The notes beneath the pieces are model-generated. The model was given only the letters and a program-made list of their open reading frames with translations. It was not told where the DNA came from and ran no database searches. Position numbers and translations under genes: made by a program. A stretch of DNA of 45,454 nucleotides from an uncultured Pelagibacteraceae bacterium (GTDB lineage: Bacteria > Pseudomonadota > Alphaproteobacteria > Pelagibacterales > Pelagibacteraceae): the NCBI GenBank assembly GCA_902596925.1, contig CACJVT010000009.1, positions 1 through 45,454 of the forward strand, written 5' to 3'. Shown one piece after another: positions 16,552 to 24,819 of this stretch. Numbering within the stretch: position 1 is the stretch's first letter; every line of letters starts with the position of its first letter.

Positions 16552-17356
16552 TATTTTTAATGTTTTCTATAATTTCAAATAAATTAGGATTAGATCTTAT
16601 AAATTTATTTTTATATAAAAGTTTTGAATTTTCGCCAATTATTTTCCATTTAAAATTTATGTTTTTGTTCATCAGATTTGTAGAAACCTGCTCAACTAAA
16701 TCAAGACCCTTTTTTTTCTCAGCAAATCTTGCAACAGTAATAAAAAATAATAATTCATTACTCTGATTTCTTTTTCTGATGGTTTTCTTAAATTTTTGCG
16801 TATTTACACTATTAGGAAAGTAGATTAGTTTTTGCTCCTCTACCCCTAAACTAATCAAGTCTTCTCTTATGGTCCTTGAAAGATAAGTAAATTTATCAAT
16901 ATTTTTAATAGTTTTTTTTAAAAAAGAGTCATACTTTTTGTTTAATCTATAGCCGTAATTAATTAAAGGATCAACTTGTAAATCTACACCCTGAAACGTT
17001 ACAATAATTTTTTGGTTAAATTTCTTAAGGACATTGATGAGTATTAAACTTTTGAAATTTAAAAAATTGAAATGCCAAATATCGACATTATTCGTTCTTA
17101 TTATTTTTGATATATATGGATTTAAAATGAAAAAAATATTTAAATTTAAGTAGTACTTAAAAAAAAAAACTATATTTAATAAAAATTTTTTAAATATAAA
17201 AATTTCATATTTATTATTTTTTATATTTGTTTTGTTATATAAAAATAATTTTACATTAATTTCCGTTTTAGAAAGTTTATTTGCTATGTTATGTGCTTGA
17301 ACTTGGGCGCCCCCAGCTTTAGGAAAAAAAGTACCAAGGACAAATGCTATATTCAT
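16514..17356 (-). CDS. N-terminal piece of a frameshifted GT4 glycosyltransferase
   Basis: A 280-residue product with the acceptor half and the start of the donor half of a GT4 glycosyltransferase: MNIAFVLGTFFPKAGGAQVQ (1-20) carries the family opening with Gly-Gly, then DIWHFNFLN, IIVTFQGVDLQVDP (about 116-129), KFTYLSRTIREDL, IYFPNSVNTQKF (about 179-190) and FFITVARFAEKKKGLDLVEQ (about 210-229), the hinge and donor-site start. It ends SSFDTN after the T8 run, where the frame breaks; see 16186-16551 for the rest. As it stands the donor-site E-x7-E region is missing, so the truncated form is unlikely to be active. It would transfer an activated sugar to a growing glycan. Confidence 0.7.
   Translation of the reverse strand: MNIAFVLGTFFPKAGGAQVQAHNIANKLSKTEINVKLFLYNKTNIKNNKYEIFIFKKFLLNIVFFFKYYLNLNIFFILNPYISKIIRTNNVDIWHFNFLNFKSLILINVLKKFNQKIIVTFQGVDLQVDPLINYGYRLNKKYDSFLKKTIKNIDKFTYLSRTIREDLISLGVEEQKLIYFPNSVNTQKFKKTIRKRNQSNELLFFITVARFAEKKKGLDLVEQVSTNLMNKNINFKWKIIGENSKLLYKNKFIRSNPNLFEIIENIKNIDEDFFSSFDTN
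16529..16547. repeat. A8 run forming the loop of a short inverted repeat at a GT4 frame break
   Basis: TGAGGA at 16529-16534 and TCCTCA at 16542-16547 are perfect inverted repeats with seven A between them. The A8 run (16534-16541) is the point where the GT4 frame is lost. A run in a hairpin loop may be prone to slippage in replication or transcription. Confidence 0.7.
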
Positions 17357-17471
17357 ATTTTAACAATGACTTAATTTAATTAATATAAGACTAGGTTTTA
17401 TTAATAAACAAAAAATTTAATTGTGTATAAAAATAAGGTTAATTTATGATTTGTTGTTTTAAAAACTAATG

Positions 17472-18605
17472 TTAATTGAGTACTTTTACGAAATTTTGAA
17501 AATGAGGAAAAAAAGTAAATTTTTTTACCTGTTTTTTGGCAACTAGCCTTTTTTGAAATAATTCTTTCTCACTCGAATTTACAAATTTGTCAAAAGCTTG
17601 ATTAAGACTCTCAGAGTTATTACTTCTAAATAAAAAACCACCCTTTCCATTAAGTAAAAATTCCTCAGGCCCATTTTTGCAATCAGAGGAGATAATATTA
17701 ACATTGCAAGATGCAGCTTCAACCATAACAAAACCTACTTCTTCCCAAAGAGAGGACAATATGAATACTTTTGCATATTTTAAAAACTTATAAACATTCT
17801 TTTGATGACCAATTAGAATGACATCTTCATGTAAATTTAACTTTTTAATTTGGCTGGTTAATTTGCCTTTTAATTCTTCTCCATCCCCAATAATTATTAA
17901 TCTATAGTCTTTGTATTTTTTTTTCATTAAGGCAAAATTTTCTATTAAAAAAGAAAAATTTTTTTGCCTTGTTAATCTCCCGATGCAGACTATATAATTT
18001 TGATTGATGATATACTTAGGAATATCATCATCATTTTTTAATTTGACTATTTCATTATAATTAATAATTGGATCATAGAGGATATACATTTTTTTTTCAT
18101 CAAAAATTTTTAAAACTTTAAACTGTTCGTATAAACTTTTTGTAGGGAATGTAATTTTATAAATTTTTTTTGATGCAATCTTCCAAAATAGTGTTCTTAA
18201 AAAATTCATTTTAGGATATCCTGAAATTCTCAAAATGACTTTTGTCTTAAATTTGAAAATAAAATTTAAAAAAATTGGTAGGGAAGTTATTAGTTGAATA
18301 ATTAAAAAATCGGGTTTTTCTTTTCTAATTAAATTTAATAAAGGTATAAATGAAAAAAAAAAAATTATTAAATAACTTAAGCGACTATTAAAAAAACCCC
18401 CTTTTGGTAAATATTTGTGAAATTTAATTCTACTAAGATTTATATATCTATTCTTTTTTTCATAAATATTCCATTCACCTACAGCATCAATAATCTTTGT
18501 TTGGATACTATTTTTTGAGTATTTTTCTAAGATATCAGCAGAATTAACTACTGCTTTGATTGTTCCAACATTGCCAATCCACGGAGCCCAATAAAATATT
18601 TTCAT
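17472..18605 (-). CDS. GT4 glycosyltransferase
   Basis: A 377-residue, complete GT4-type glycosyltransferase. Opening MKIFYWAPWIGNVGTIKAVV (1-20) fits the acceptor Rossmann domain; ILRISGYPKMNFL lies near 125. The donor half shows YIVCIGRLTRQKNFSFLIEN (about 203-222), IIIGDGEELKGKL (about 238-250), ILIGHQKNVYKFLKYAKVFI (about 264-283), SSLWEEVGFVMVEAASCN with the E-x7-E residues (about 286-303), and GPEEFLLNGKGGFLF (about 312-326). It is expected to transfer a nucleotide-activated sugar onto lipid-linked glycan at the cytoplasmic face of the inner membrane. It faces away from the GT4 gene at 18658. Its LLNGKGG segment recurs in the genes at 18658 and 20375, so these may be paralogues. Donor sugar unknown. 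Confidence 0.87.
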   Translation of the reverse strand: MKIFYWAPWIGNVGTIKAVVNSADILEKYSKNSIQTKIIDAVGEWNIYEKKNRYINLSRIKFHKYLPKGGFFNSRLSYLIIFFFSFIPLLNLIRKEKPDFLIIQLITSLPIFLNFIFKFKTKVILRISGYPKMNFLRTLFWKIASKKIYKITFPTKSLYEQFKVLKIFDEKKMYILYDPIINYNEIVKLKNDDDIPKYIINQNYIVCIGRLTRQKNFSFLIENFALMKKKYKDYRLIIIGDGEELKGKLTSQIKKLNLHEDVILIGHQKNVYKFLKYAKVFILSSLWEEVGFVMVEAASCNVNIISSDCKNGPEEFLLNGKGGFLFRSNNSESLNQAFDKFVNSSEKELFQKRLVAKKQVKKFTFFPHFQNFVKVLN

Positions 18606-18657
18606 AATTTTACCATTTTATTATTAATCTATATATAGGAATTATTAAATTTAAAAA

Positions 18658-19785
18658 ATGGCAAAAATAGAGTCTAATCTTTTAAGTAAAAAAAATCTTG
18701 TAATCTTTTCACCATCAATTGATCAAGGCGGAGTAGAAAAAAATTTGTTTTTAATAACAGAATTTTTAAGTAAAAGATTACCTAATATATTCTTAATTAC
18801 CTCAAATTTTAGAGATAAAAAAAAATTTAGCAAGAAAATAAAAATTTATACCCCACCTAAATATTATTGGAATTTTAGAAACAGACTTTTAAATAATATT
18901 ACATGCACAATCATATTACTAAAATTAATTTTAAGTAAAAAAAAATTTTCGCTGCTATCTTTTAATGCTAACATATTTGCTACCATCGTTGCAAAAATAT
19001 TCTCTATTAAGGCAATAGTAAGGATTAACACTTCACACAAAAAATGGTCTACAAATTTTTTTAAAAGATTTATATTTAAATTTTTTTTAAAATATCCAGA
19101 TGAAGTAATTGTAAATTCTAGAGAACTTAAAAAAGAAATCGATAAAGAATTTGGGGTCAACTCAGAATGTATTTACAATCCTTTGAATAAATCCGAAATT
19201 TTGAAGTCTATAAAAACTAAAAAAAATATTTTTGGTGTTGATAAAAAAACTCTAAAAATTCTATTTATTGGAAGATTGGTTGATCAAAAAGATCCATTTA
19301 CTTTTATAAAAGCTATTAAAAATATACCTGAAAATATAAAATATAAATCTTTTATGGTTGGTAGTGGATACCTAAAAGAGGAAATTTTAAAATTTATTAA
19401 AGAAAATAATTTAGATAATAAGTTGATACAAGTAGATTACACTAAAAGAGCGATGCAATATTTAAATCAATGTGATTTATTTGTCCTTTCCTCTAAATTT
19501 GAAGGATTGCCCAATGTTTTATTAGAAGCTCAGTTTTTAAAAAAATTTATTATTTCGACTAATTGCCCAACAGGTCCAAAAGAAATTCTACTAAATGGTA
19601 AGGCAGGAAACTTAATTGACTCAAATAGCCCAAAAGATTTGACACAAAAAATAATTAATTTTCATAAAGATAAAAAGAAAAAATTAAATAAAAAAAAAAT
19701 TTTACTTGGTTATAAACAACTGCAAAGATTTGATTTTAATACTAATTGTAAAAAATATTTGAATTTGATTAAAAGAATTATATGA
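18658..19785 (+). CDS. GT4 glycosyltransferase
   Basis: A 375-residue GT4 enzyme. Seen: VIFSPSIDQGGVEKNLFLIT (about 15-34) with the Gly-Gly-x-Glu acceptor-loop pattern, RINTSHKKWS (about 122-131), VIVNSRELKKEIDKEF (about 151-166), ILFIGRLVDQKDPFTFIKAI (about 201-220), LFVLSSKFEGLPNVLLEAQF with E-x7-E (about 276-295), and GPKEILLNGKAGNLI (about 307-321). It contacts the next gene by ATGA overlap at 19782, so the two GT4 genes are probably cotranslated. Donor and acceptor are unknown. It is intact, unlike its downstream neighbour. Confidence 0.87.
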   Translation: MAKIESNLLSKKNLVIFSPSIDQGGVEKNLFLITEFLSKRLPNIFLITSNFRDKKKFSKKIKIYTPPKYYWNFRNRLLNNITCTIILLKLILSKKKFSLLSFNANIFATIVAKIFSIKAIVRINTSHKKWSTNFFKRFIFKFFLKYPDEVIVNSRELKKEIDKEFGVNSECIYNPLNKSEILKSIKTKKNIFGVDKKTLKILFIGRLVDQKDPFTFIKAIKNIPENIKYKSFMVGSGYLKEEILKFIKENNLDNKLIQVDYTKRAMQYLNQCDLFVLSSKFEGLPNVLLEAQFLKKFIISTNCPTGPKEILLNGKAGNLIDSNSPKDLTQKIINFHKDKKKKLNKKKILLGYKQLQRFDFNTNCKKYLNLIKRII

Positions 19786-20267
19786 AAAAAAATTTGATAT
19801 TTTTTTTACCAAATTTTGGTCCAGGAGGTGCTGGAAATTCTATATTAAACATATGCAAATATTTAAATAAAAAAAAATATAAAATTTATGTTATTTCGTT
19901 AAAAAAAAATTTTTATAAAAAAGAACTTTTAAAATATTGCCATGAAGTAAAAGAAATCGATCAGATAAAAACTTTTTTTTCATTATTTGAATTAGAGAAT
20001 TATTTTAAAAATTTTGACAAACATAAAACTTTAATAATATCAAATATAAATTATGCAAATGCGCTATTTGTGGTTTTTTTTAAGACTATCTATAAATACA
20101 AAATTGCTATAATTGAAAGAACACCTTATCAAGAGTTAAATATATATTATGGAATTAAAGATTTTTTTAAAAAGTTGATTATTAAAACTATAATAAAGAC
20201 CTTCTATAATAAAGTTGATGTTCTTATTGCTAACTCAAAAAAACTGCAAAAGATTTTGAAAAAATAA
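19782..20267 (+). CDS. N-terminal piece of a frameshifted GT4 glycosyltransferase
   Basis: A 161-residue acceptor-domain fragment: LIFFLPNFGPGGAGNSILNI (about 4-23) is the GT4 opening with Gly-Gly, then TLIISNINYANALFVVFF and IAIIERTPYQE (about 109-119) and VDVLIANSKKLQKILKK at the end. The stop TAA at 20265-20267 follows an A6 run (20259-20264). Adding one A would turn KILKK-stop into KILKKIIKKKCQFVYPLT and run on into the frame of 20375-20875, giving a GT4 of about 365 residues. Alone it lacks any donor-binding domain. It begins by ATGA overlap with the intact GT4 gene upstream. Confidence 0.68.
   Translation: MKKNLIFFLPNFGPGGAGNSILNICKYLNKKKYKIYVISLKKNFYKKELLKYCHEVKEIDQIKTFFSLFELENYFKNFDKHKTLIISNINYANALFVVFFKTIYKYKIAIIERTPYQELNIYYGIKDFFKKLIIKTIIKTFYNKVDVLIANSKKLQKILKK
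20259..20264 (+). repeat. A6 run at the frame break of a GT4 gene
   Basis: Two AAA codons directly before the TAA stop. Unlike the other breaks in the island, this one is repaired by gaining a base (or by a -1 ribosomal shift), not by losing one. Confidence 0.6.
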
Positions 20268-20374
20268 TTAAAAAAAAATGTCAATTTGTTTACCCTTTAA
20301 CAATTGAAAAAAAAATTGATGTTAGAAGAAGGGTAAATTTAAAAAAAAGTATAAATCTTCTCACAATAGCTAGA

Positions 20375-20875
20375 TTGTCAAGAGAGAAAAAGTTAGAAGA
20401 TCAAATTAATGCATTAGGAATTATTAACAACCGTAAATTTTCTCTTAATATAGTTGGAGACGGTTTCTTAAAAAAAGAATTAAAGAAACTCATAGAAAAG
20501 TTGGATGTAAAAACTAAAATTATACCATATTCAAAAAATGCAAAAAAAAAATTTCTCATTAAGTCTGACATATATATCTGCTCTTCAGATTTTGAGGGTT
20601 TTCCAAATACTGTTGTTGAGGCAATAAATTATGGTTTGCCTGTTGTATCATCAGAAAATCATGGCGGAATTAAAGAAATTCTACTTAATGGGAAGGGTGG
20701 TGATTTTTATGAGTCGGGTAATATTAAAGATTTATCAAATAAGATTTGCAATATAGTTAATAATTATAAAATGGGATTAAAAAAAAATAAAAAAGCGAGA
20801 GATAATTTAGATAGATTTTCGACAAGCAATATCAAAAAGTATGAAAAAATTTTTGATAGAACTCTAACTAAATAA
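20375..20875 (+). CDS. C-terminal piece of the frameshifted GT4 glycosyltransferase
   Basis: A 166-residue donor-domain fragment read from a TTG inside the segment LLTIARLSREKKLEDQINAL; the same frame is open upstream to the break at 20264, which shows the TTG is not the natural start. Seen: LNIVGDGFLKKELKKL (about 24-39), YICSSDFEGFPNTVVEAINY with E-x7-E (about 67-86), and GGIKEILLNGKGGDFYESG (about 97-115). These are the donor-binding elements of GT4 enzymes. It is followed 3 bases later by the DRE-TIM aldolase gene, so it lies in one transcription unit from 18658 to 23195. Confidence 0.68.
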   Translation: MSREKKLEDQINALGIINNRKFSLNIVGDGFLKKELKKLIEKLDVKTKIIPYSKNAKKKFLIKSDIYICSSDFEGFPNTVVEAINYGLPVVSSENHGGIKEILLNGKGGDFYESGNIKDLSNKICNIVNNYKMGLKKNKKARDNLDRFSTSNIKKYEKIFDRTLTK

Positions 20876-20878
20876 ATT

Positions 20879-22471
20879 ATGATTAATAATAAAATCAATT
20901 TGCTAGACTGTACCTTAAGAGACGGAGGATACTATAATAATTGGTTTTTCGAAAAAGAATTAATCAATGAGTATTTAAGAGTAATGAGCTTGATAAAGAT
21001 CGATTATGTTGAAATTGGATTTAGATTTTTAGATAAAATTAAAACAAAAGGACCTTGTGCATATTCAGAAGAAATTTTTTTGAGAAGTTTAAAAATACCA
21101 AAAAATCTTAAAATTGGTGTGATGGTAAATGCTGCGGATTTTGTTGGTCAAAAGAATATGATAGAACTAGCAAAAAAAAATTTTAAACCAAAAAAAAAAT
21201 CAATAATTTCGTTGGTAAGACTAGCTTGTCATTCTCACGAAGTGAAAGAAATTTTACCACTTATTAATTGGCTTAAAAAATCAGGATATAAAGTTGGTGT
21301 TAATATCATGCAAATACCCGAATTATCTTCTCGAGAGATCAAGAATGTTGTTAAACAAATTAAAAAAACAAAAGCAGATGTTTTATATTTTGCTGATAGT
21401 ATGGGCAGTCTTGGCTCACTACAAACCAAAAGGATTGTTAATCAAATAAAATTACTTTGGAAAAAATCCACAGGCATTCATACTCACGATAATATGGGTA
21501 AAGCGTTAGAAAATTCAATCACAGCGATTAACAATTCAATAAATTGGGTAGATTGTACTGTAACTGGAATGGGCAGAGGACCTGGGAATACTAAAACTGA
21601 ATATTTAATTCTGGAATTAAATAGAAAAAGAGAACATTTAACTGATTTATTAAATTTAATTAAAAATTATTTTGAACCTCTTAAAGATAGATATAAGTGG
21701 GGATCAAACCCATTTTATTACTTTGCTGGATTAAATTCTATTCATCCAACTTTTGTGCAAGAAATGTTAAATGATAGTGGATTTGATCCAGAAGATATTT
21801 ATTACAATTTAAAAAATTTAAGTACAGTAGGAGGTAGAAAATATAGCAAAGAACTAATTTCTCTTGGAAAAAATTATTATAGAAAAATTAATAAAGGTAC
21901 TTGGGATCCAATAACAGATATCAAAAATCGTAATGTTTTAATAATTGGACCTGGTATTTCAGCTACTAAATATAAATCAAAAATAATTAAGTTTATAAAA
22001 AAAAATAAACCTTTAGTTCTTGTTTTAAATGCTATCAATCCAGTTCCAAAAAAATTTATTTTTGCAAATGTTGTCTGCCATACTTTAAGATTATTATCTG
22101 ATATTAACAAATATAAAAAAACAAATAATTATTTAATTACACCTTTCTCAAGTTTCTCAAATAGCATAAAAACAAAAATTCGATCAAAAAAGATACTTAA
22201 TTTTGGAATACAAGTTAAAAATAATAGATTTAAGTTTCACAAAAACTATGCTGTTTTACCAAATTCTTTGGCTATAACATATGCCCTTGGTATCTGTACA
22301 AGTGGAGAGTGTAAAAATATTTTTTTAGCAGGATTAGATGGATACAACAAAACTAGCCCAAAGAAGTTCGAAATGGATGAAGTTTTACAAAATTACAAGT
22401 TAGAAAAAAAAGCAATAAAAATAGTTTCCTTAACACCAACAAATTATAAAATAAAAAAAATTAAAATATAA
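20879..22471 (+). CDS. DRE-TIM aldolase with a C-terminal transferase-like Rossmann domain
   Basis: A 530-residue two-part protein. Residues 1 to about 300 form a DRE-TIM metallolyase barrel as in 4-hydroxy-2-oxovalerate aldolase: NLLDCTLRDGGYYNNWFF (7-24) with the metal/proton residues, YVEIGFRFLD, and the second metal site GIHTHDNMGKALENS (about 199-213), then GMGRGPGNTKTEYLILEL. Residues about 355-530 begin NVLIIGPGISATKYKSK and include SLAITYALGICTSGECKNIF then LAGLDGY, an arrangement that recalls GT42 sialyltransferases and DUF115/Maf proteins, though this is only by pattern. The barrel would form or cleave a 2-keto acid by pyruvate aldol chemistry. A KdsB-like cytidylyltransferase starts 2 bases later, suggesting the product is activated as CMP-sugar. 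Confidence 0.75.
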   Translation: MINNKINLLDCTLRDGGYYNNWFFEKELINEYLRVMSLIKIDYVEIGFRFLDKIKTKGPCAYSEEIFLRSLKIPKNLKIGVMVNAADFVGQKNMIELAKKNFKPKKKSIISLVRLACHSHEVKEILPLINWLKKSGYKVGVNIMQIPELSSREIKNVVKQIKKTKADVLYFADSMGSLGSLQTKRIVNQIKLLWKKSTGIHTHDNMGKALENSITAINNSINWVDCTVTGMGRGPGNTKTEYLILELNRKREHLTDLLNLIKNYFEPLKDRYKWGSNPFYYFAGLNSIHPTFVQEMLNDSGFDPEDIYYNLKNLSTVGGRKYSKELISLGKNYYRKINKGTWDPITDIKNRNVLIIGPGISATKYKSKIIKFIKKNKPLVLVLNAINPVPKKFIFANVVCHTLRLLSDINKYKKTNNYLITPFSSFSNSIKTKIRSKKILNFGIQVKNNRFKFHKNYAVLPNSLAITYALGICTSGECKNIFLAGLDGYNKTSPKKFEMDEVLQNYKLEKKAIKIVSLTPTNYKIKKIKI

Positions 22472-22472
22472 A

Positions 22473-23195
22473 ATGCATGATTTTTTATTGGTAATTCCTG
22501 CAAGATATAAATCAAAGAGATTACCGGGAAAACCTTTGATTAATTTGAAAGGTATACCAATGATTGTTAGGACATATAATCAGTGTAAAAAAGTTGTTGC
22601 ACCCTCAAAAATTTTGGTTGCGACTGACAATAAAAAAATTTTTAGTATATGCAAAAAAAACAATATTAATGTAATGATGACATCTAATAAGTGCCTCACA
22701 GGAACTGACAGAGTTGCTGAAGTAGCAAAAAAAATTAAAAAAAAGTTTTATATAAATGTTCAAGGTGACGAGCCAATATGTAATCCTTCAGATATAAGAA
22801 AAATTATAAGAACTGCTAGAAAATATCCAAATAAAGTAATTAATGGTTTTACAAAAATAAAAGATAAAAAGATGTTTAATTCACCTCATGTTCCTAAAGT
22901 GATATTTAGAAAAGATGGAAATTTAATATATATGTCAAGAGCGCCAATACCTTCTAATAAAAAAAAATCTTTTATAAGAGGATGGAGACAAGTTTGTATT
23001 TACAGTTTTCCTTATAAATCACTCGAGAAATTTTCAAATTTAAAAAAAAAAACAATTTTAGAAAGAATTGAGGATTTAGAACTGAATAGATTTATTGAAA
23101 TTGGTCATGAAGTGAAAATGATTGAGATGTCCAATAGATCAGTTGCTGTAGATACTAGAGGTGATTTAAAAAAAATTATGAAATTAATTAGATAA
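22473..23195 (+). CDS. KdsB-like CMP-keto-sugar cytidylyltransferase
   Basis: A 240-residue member of the 3-deoxy-manno-octulosonate cytidylyltransferase family. Diagnostic motifs: VIPARYKSKRLPGKPLINLK (6-25), ILVATDNKKIF (about 48-58), CLTGTDRVAEVAKKI (about 72-86), INVQGDEPICNPSDI (about 91-105), and IYMSRAPIPSNKK. All KdsB signature residues are present. Location within the island directly after a DRE-TIM aldolase, apart from any lipid A-core gene, suggests it activates that enzyme's product instead of (or besides) Kdo. It ends the transcription unit that begins at 18658. The alternative, that it is the cell's only Kdo-activating enzyme, cannot be excluded from this window. Confidence 0.85.
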   Translation: MHDFLLVIPARYKSKRLPGKPLINLKGIPMIVRTYNQCKKVVAPSKILVATDNKKIFSICKKNNINVMMTSNKCLTGTDRVAEVAKKIKKKFYINVQGDEPICNPSDIRKIIRTARKYPNKVINGFTKIKDKKMFNSPHVPKVIFRKDGNLIYMSRAPIPSNKKKSFIRGWRQVCIYSFPYKSLEKFSNLKKKTILERIEDLELNRFIEIGHEVKMIEMSNRSVAVDTRGDLKKIMKLIR

Positions 23196-23255
23196 GTTTT
23201 TATTTTATACAAAATTATGAAATTACAAAATTTTGAATAAAATCTTTAGTCAAAA

Positions 23256-24071
23256 GTGAAAACAAAACAAAAAATAATTTTAGCAAAGATAATCTTTAAA
23301 ATTATAAGAATCTTTTTTCCTAAAAAAATTAAAGTAAAAAGAAATGATATTGAATGGAATTTAAATCTCTCTGAGGCGATAGATTTGCATATTTTTATCT
23401 TCGGAAGTTTCGAAAAAGAAATCACAAGCATTGCAAAAAAACTCCAATTACAAAAATATAATCAAATAATTGATATTGGTGCAAATTTTGGTGTGCAATC
23501 ATTACAGTTTGCAAAAAATTTTAACGATTCTAAGATTTATTCAATAGAACCAACTAATTATGCATTCAATAAATTTATAAAAAATTTAGAGTTAAATCCA
23601 AAATTGTCTAAAAATATCTATCCATTTCAAATGTTTTTAGGATCAAAAGAAAAAGAAATGCCCTCTTTTATTTATTCAAGTTGGAACTTAGAGTCAGTAG
23701 AGACAAAACATTTTAAACATTTAGGTGAAAAAAAAAGCACTGAAAAATCGAATTCACTTACGTTAGATGAATTTATTGTTTTAAACAAAATTTCCAATGT
23801 TGATTTTATTAAGTTAGATGTAGATGGATTTGAATATAATGTCTTAAGAGGGGGTATGAATTTTCTAAAAGAAAAAAAACCACCAATTTTTATGGAATTG
23901 GCTCCCTATCTTTATAAAGAATATGGATATAACAAAGAAAAGATTTTGAAATTGATTATTTCTTTAAATTATAACTTTTATGATTTAAAAAATTTAAAAA
24001 AAATTTTTGATATTGATCAAAAAATATCAAATATTAAAGATGGTTCTAGCGAAAATATTTTATTAATGTAA
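23256..24071 (+). CDS. FkbM-family SAM-dependent methyltransferase
   Basis: A 271-residue FkbM methyltransferase started from GTG. Motif I IIDIGANFGVQSLQFAKNF (about 71-89), IYSIEPTNYAFNKF (about 95-108), and FIKLDVDGFEYNVLRGGMNF (about 187-206), the C-terminal family signature, are complete. FMELAPYLYKEYGY follows. It would methylate a sugar hydroxyl. It is followed after 4 bases by a GT2 gene and then by the WecA-like gene (1-base overlap), making a small block for glycan initiation and extension. Codon use looks like that of neighbours. Confidence 0.85.
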   Translation: MKTKQKIILAKIIFKIIRIFFPKKIKVKRNDIEWNLNLSEAIDLHIFIFGSFEKEITSIAKKLQLQKYNQIIDIGANFGVQSLQFAKNFNDSKIYSIEPTNYAFNKFIKNLELNPKLSKNIYPFQMFLGSKEKEMPSFIYSSWNLESVETKHFKHLGEKKSTEKSNSLTLDEFIVLNKISNVDFIKLDVDGFEYNVLRGGMNFLKEKKPPIFMELAPYLYKEYGYNKEKILKLIISLNYNFYDLKNLKKIFDIDQKISNIKDGSSENILLM

Positions 24072-24075
24072 ATCC

Positions 24076-24819
24076 ATGGATTTAGTAAGTGTAATTATCC
24101 CTTTCTATAAAAAACGGAAATTTATATGTGAAACTGTAAGTTCCATTTTGGAACAAACTTACAAAAATATTGAAATTGTAATTATATATGATGACCCAGA
24201 AAAAGATGATCTCAATTTTTTAAGAAAAAACTTTTCAGAAAACGATAAAATAAGAATAATAGTTAACAATAGAAATTTAGGCGCTGGTCTTTCAAGAAAT
24301 AAAGGTATTGCATCAGCAAAAGGTATATATGTAGGTTTTATAGATGCTGATGATTTATGGAGCAAAGAAAAAATTTCAAAACAAATTACTTTTATGAAAA
24401 AGAATAATTTTCAAGTATCACATACTTCATATAAAATTATTAGTGAAGAGGGTGAAATATTAAATACACGTAAATCAAAATATTTTAACAATTACAAAAA
24501 TATTTTAACTTCATGTGATATCGGATTGTCTTCTGTTCTTCTTAAAAAAACACTTATAACAGAGGAAATTAAATTCGCGAATTTAAAGACTAAAGAAGAT
24601 TTTGTGTTATGGCTAAAAATATTGAAGTCAGGTTTTGAAATTGGAGCTGTAGAAGAACCACTTATGTCGTGGAGAAAGACTAAAGGTTCACTATCTAGTT
24701 CAACATTTCAAAAGTTAAAAGATGGATTTAAGGTTTATAATCGTTTTATGAATTATAACTTAATTAAGTCATTATATTTACTAATTAGTTTATCTATTAA
24801 CTACCTAAAAAAATCATAA
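24076..24819 (+). CDS. GT2 glycosyltransferase
   Basis: A 247-residue GT-A fold enzyme. Seen: LVSVIIPFYKKRKFICETVS (3-22), SILEQTYKNIEIVIIYDDPE (about 23-42), RNLGAGLSRNKGIASAKG (about 75-92), and VGFIDADDLWSKEKI (about 94-108) with the DxDD-type metal-binding residues. The C-terminal MSWRKTKGSLSS matches GT2 proteins acting on bacterial surface glycans. It transfers a sugar from a nucleotide donor at the cytoplasmic face of the membrane. Translation is coupled to the WecA-like gene by TAATG at 24817-24821. Donor unknown. Confidence 0.87.
   Translation: MDLVSVIIPFYKKRKFICETVSSILEQTYKNIEIVIIYDDPEKDDLNFLRKNFSENDKIRIIVNNRNLGAGLSRNKGIASAKGIYVGFIDADDLWSKEKISKQITFMKKNNFQVSHTSYKIISEEGEILNTRKSKYFNNYKNILTSCDIGLSSVLLKKTLITEEIKFANLKTKEDFVLWLKILKSGFEIGAVEEPLMSWRKTKGSLSSSTFQKLKDGFKVYNRFMNYNLIKSLYLLISLSINYLKKS

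Noticed and set aside
18606..18657. TTTACC-17-TATATA between two divergent GT4 genes
   Set aside because: Only 4 of 6 matches in each box; not better than chance here.
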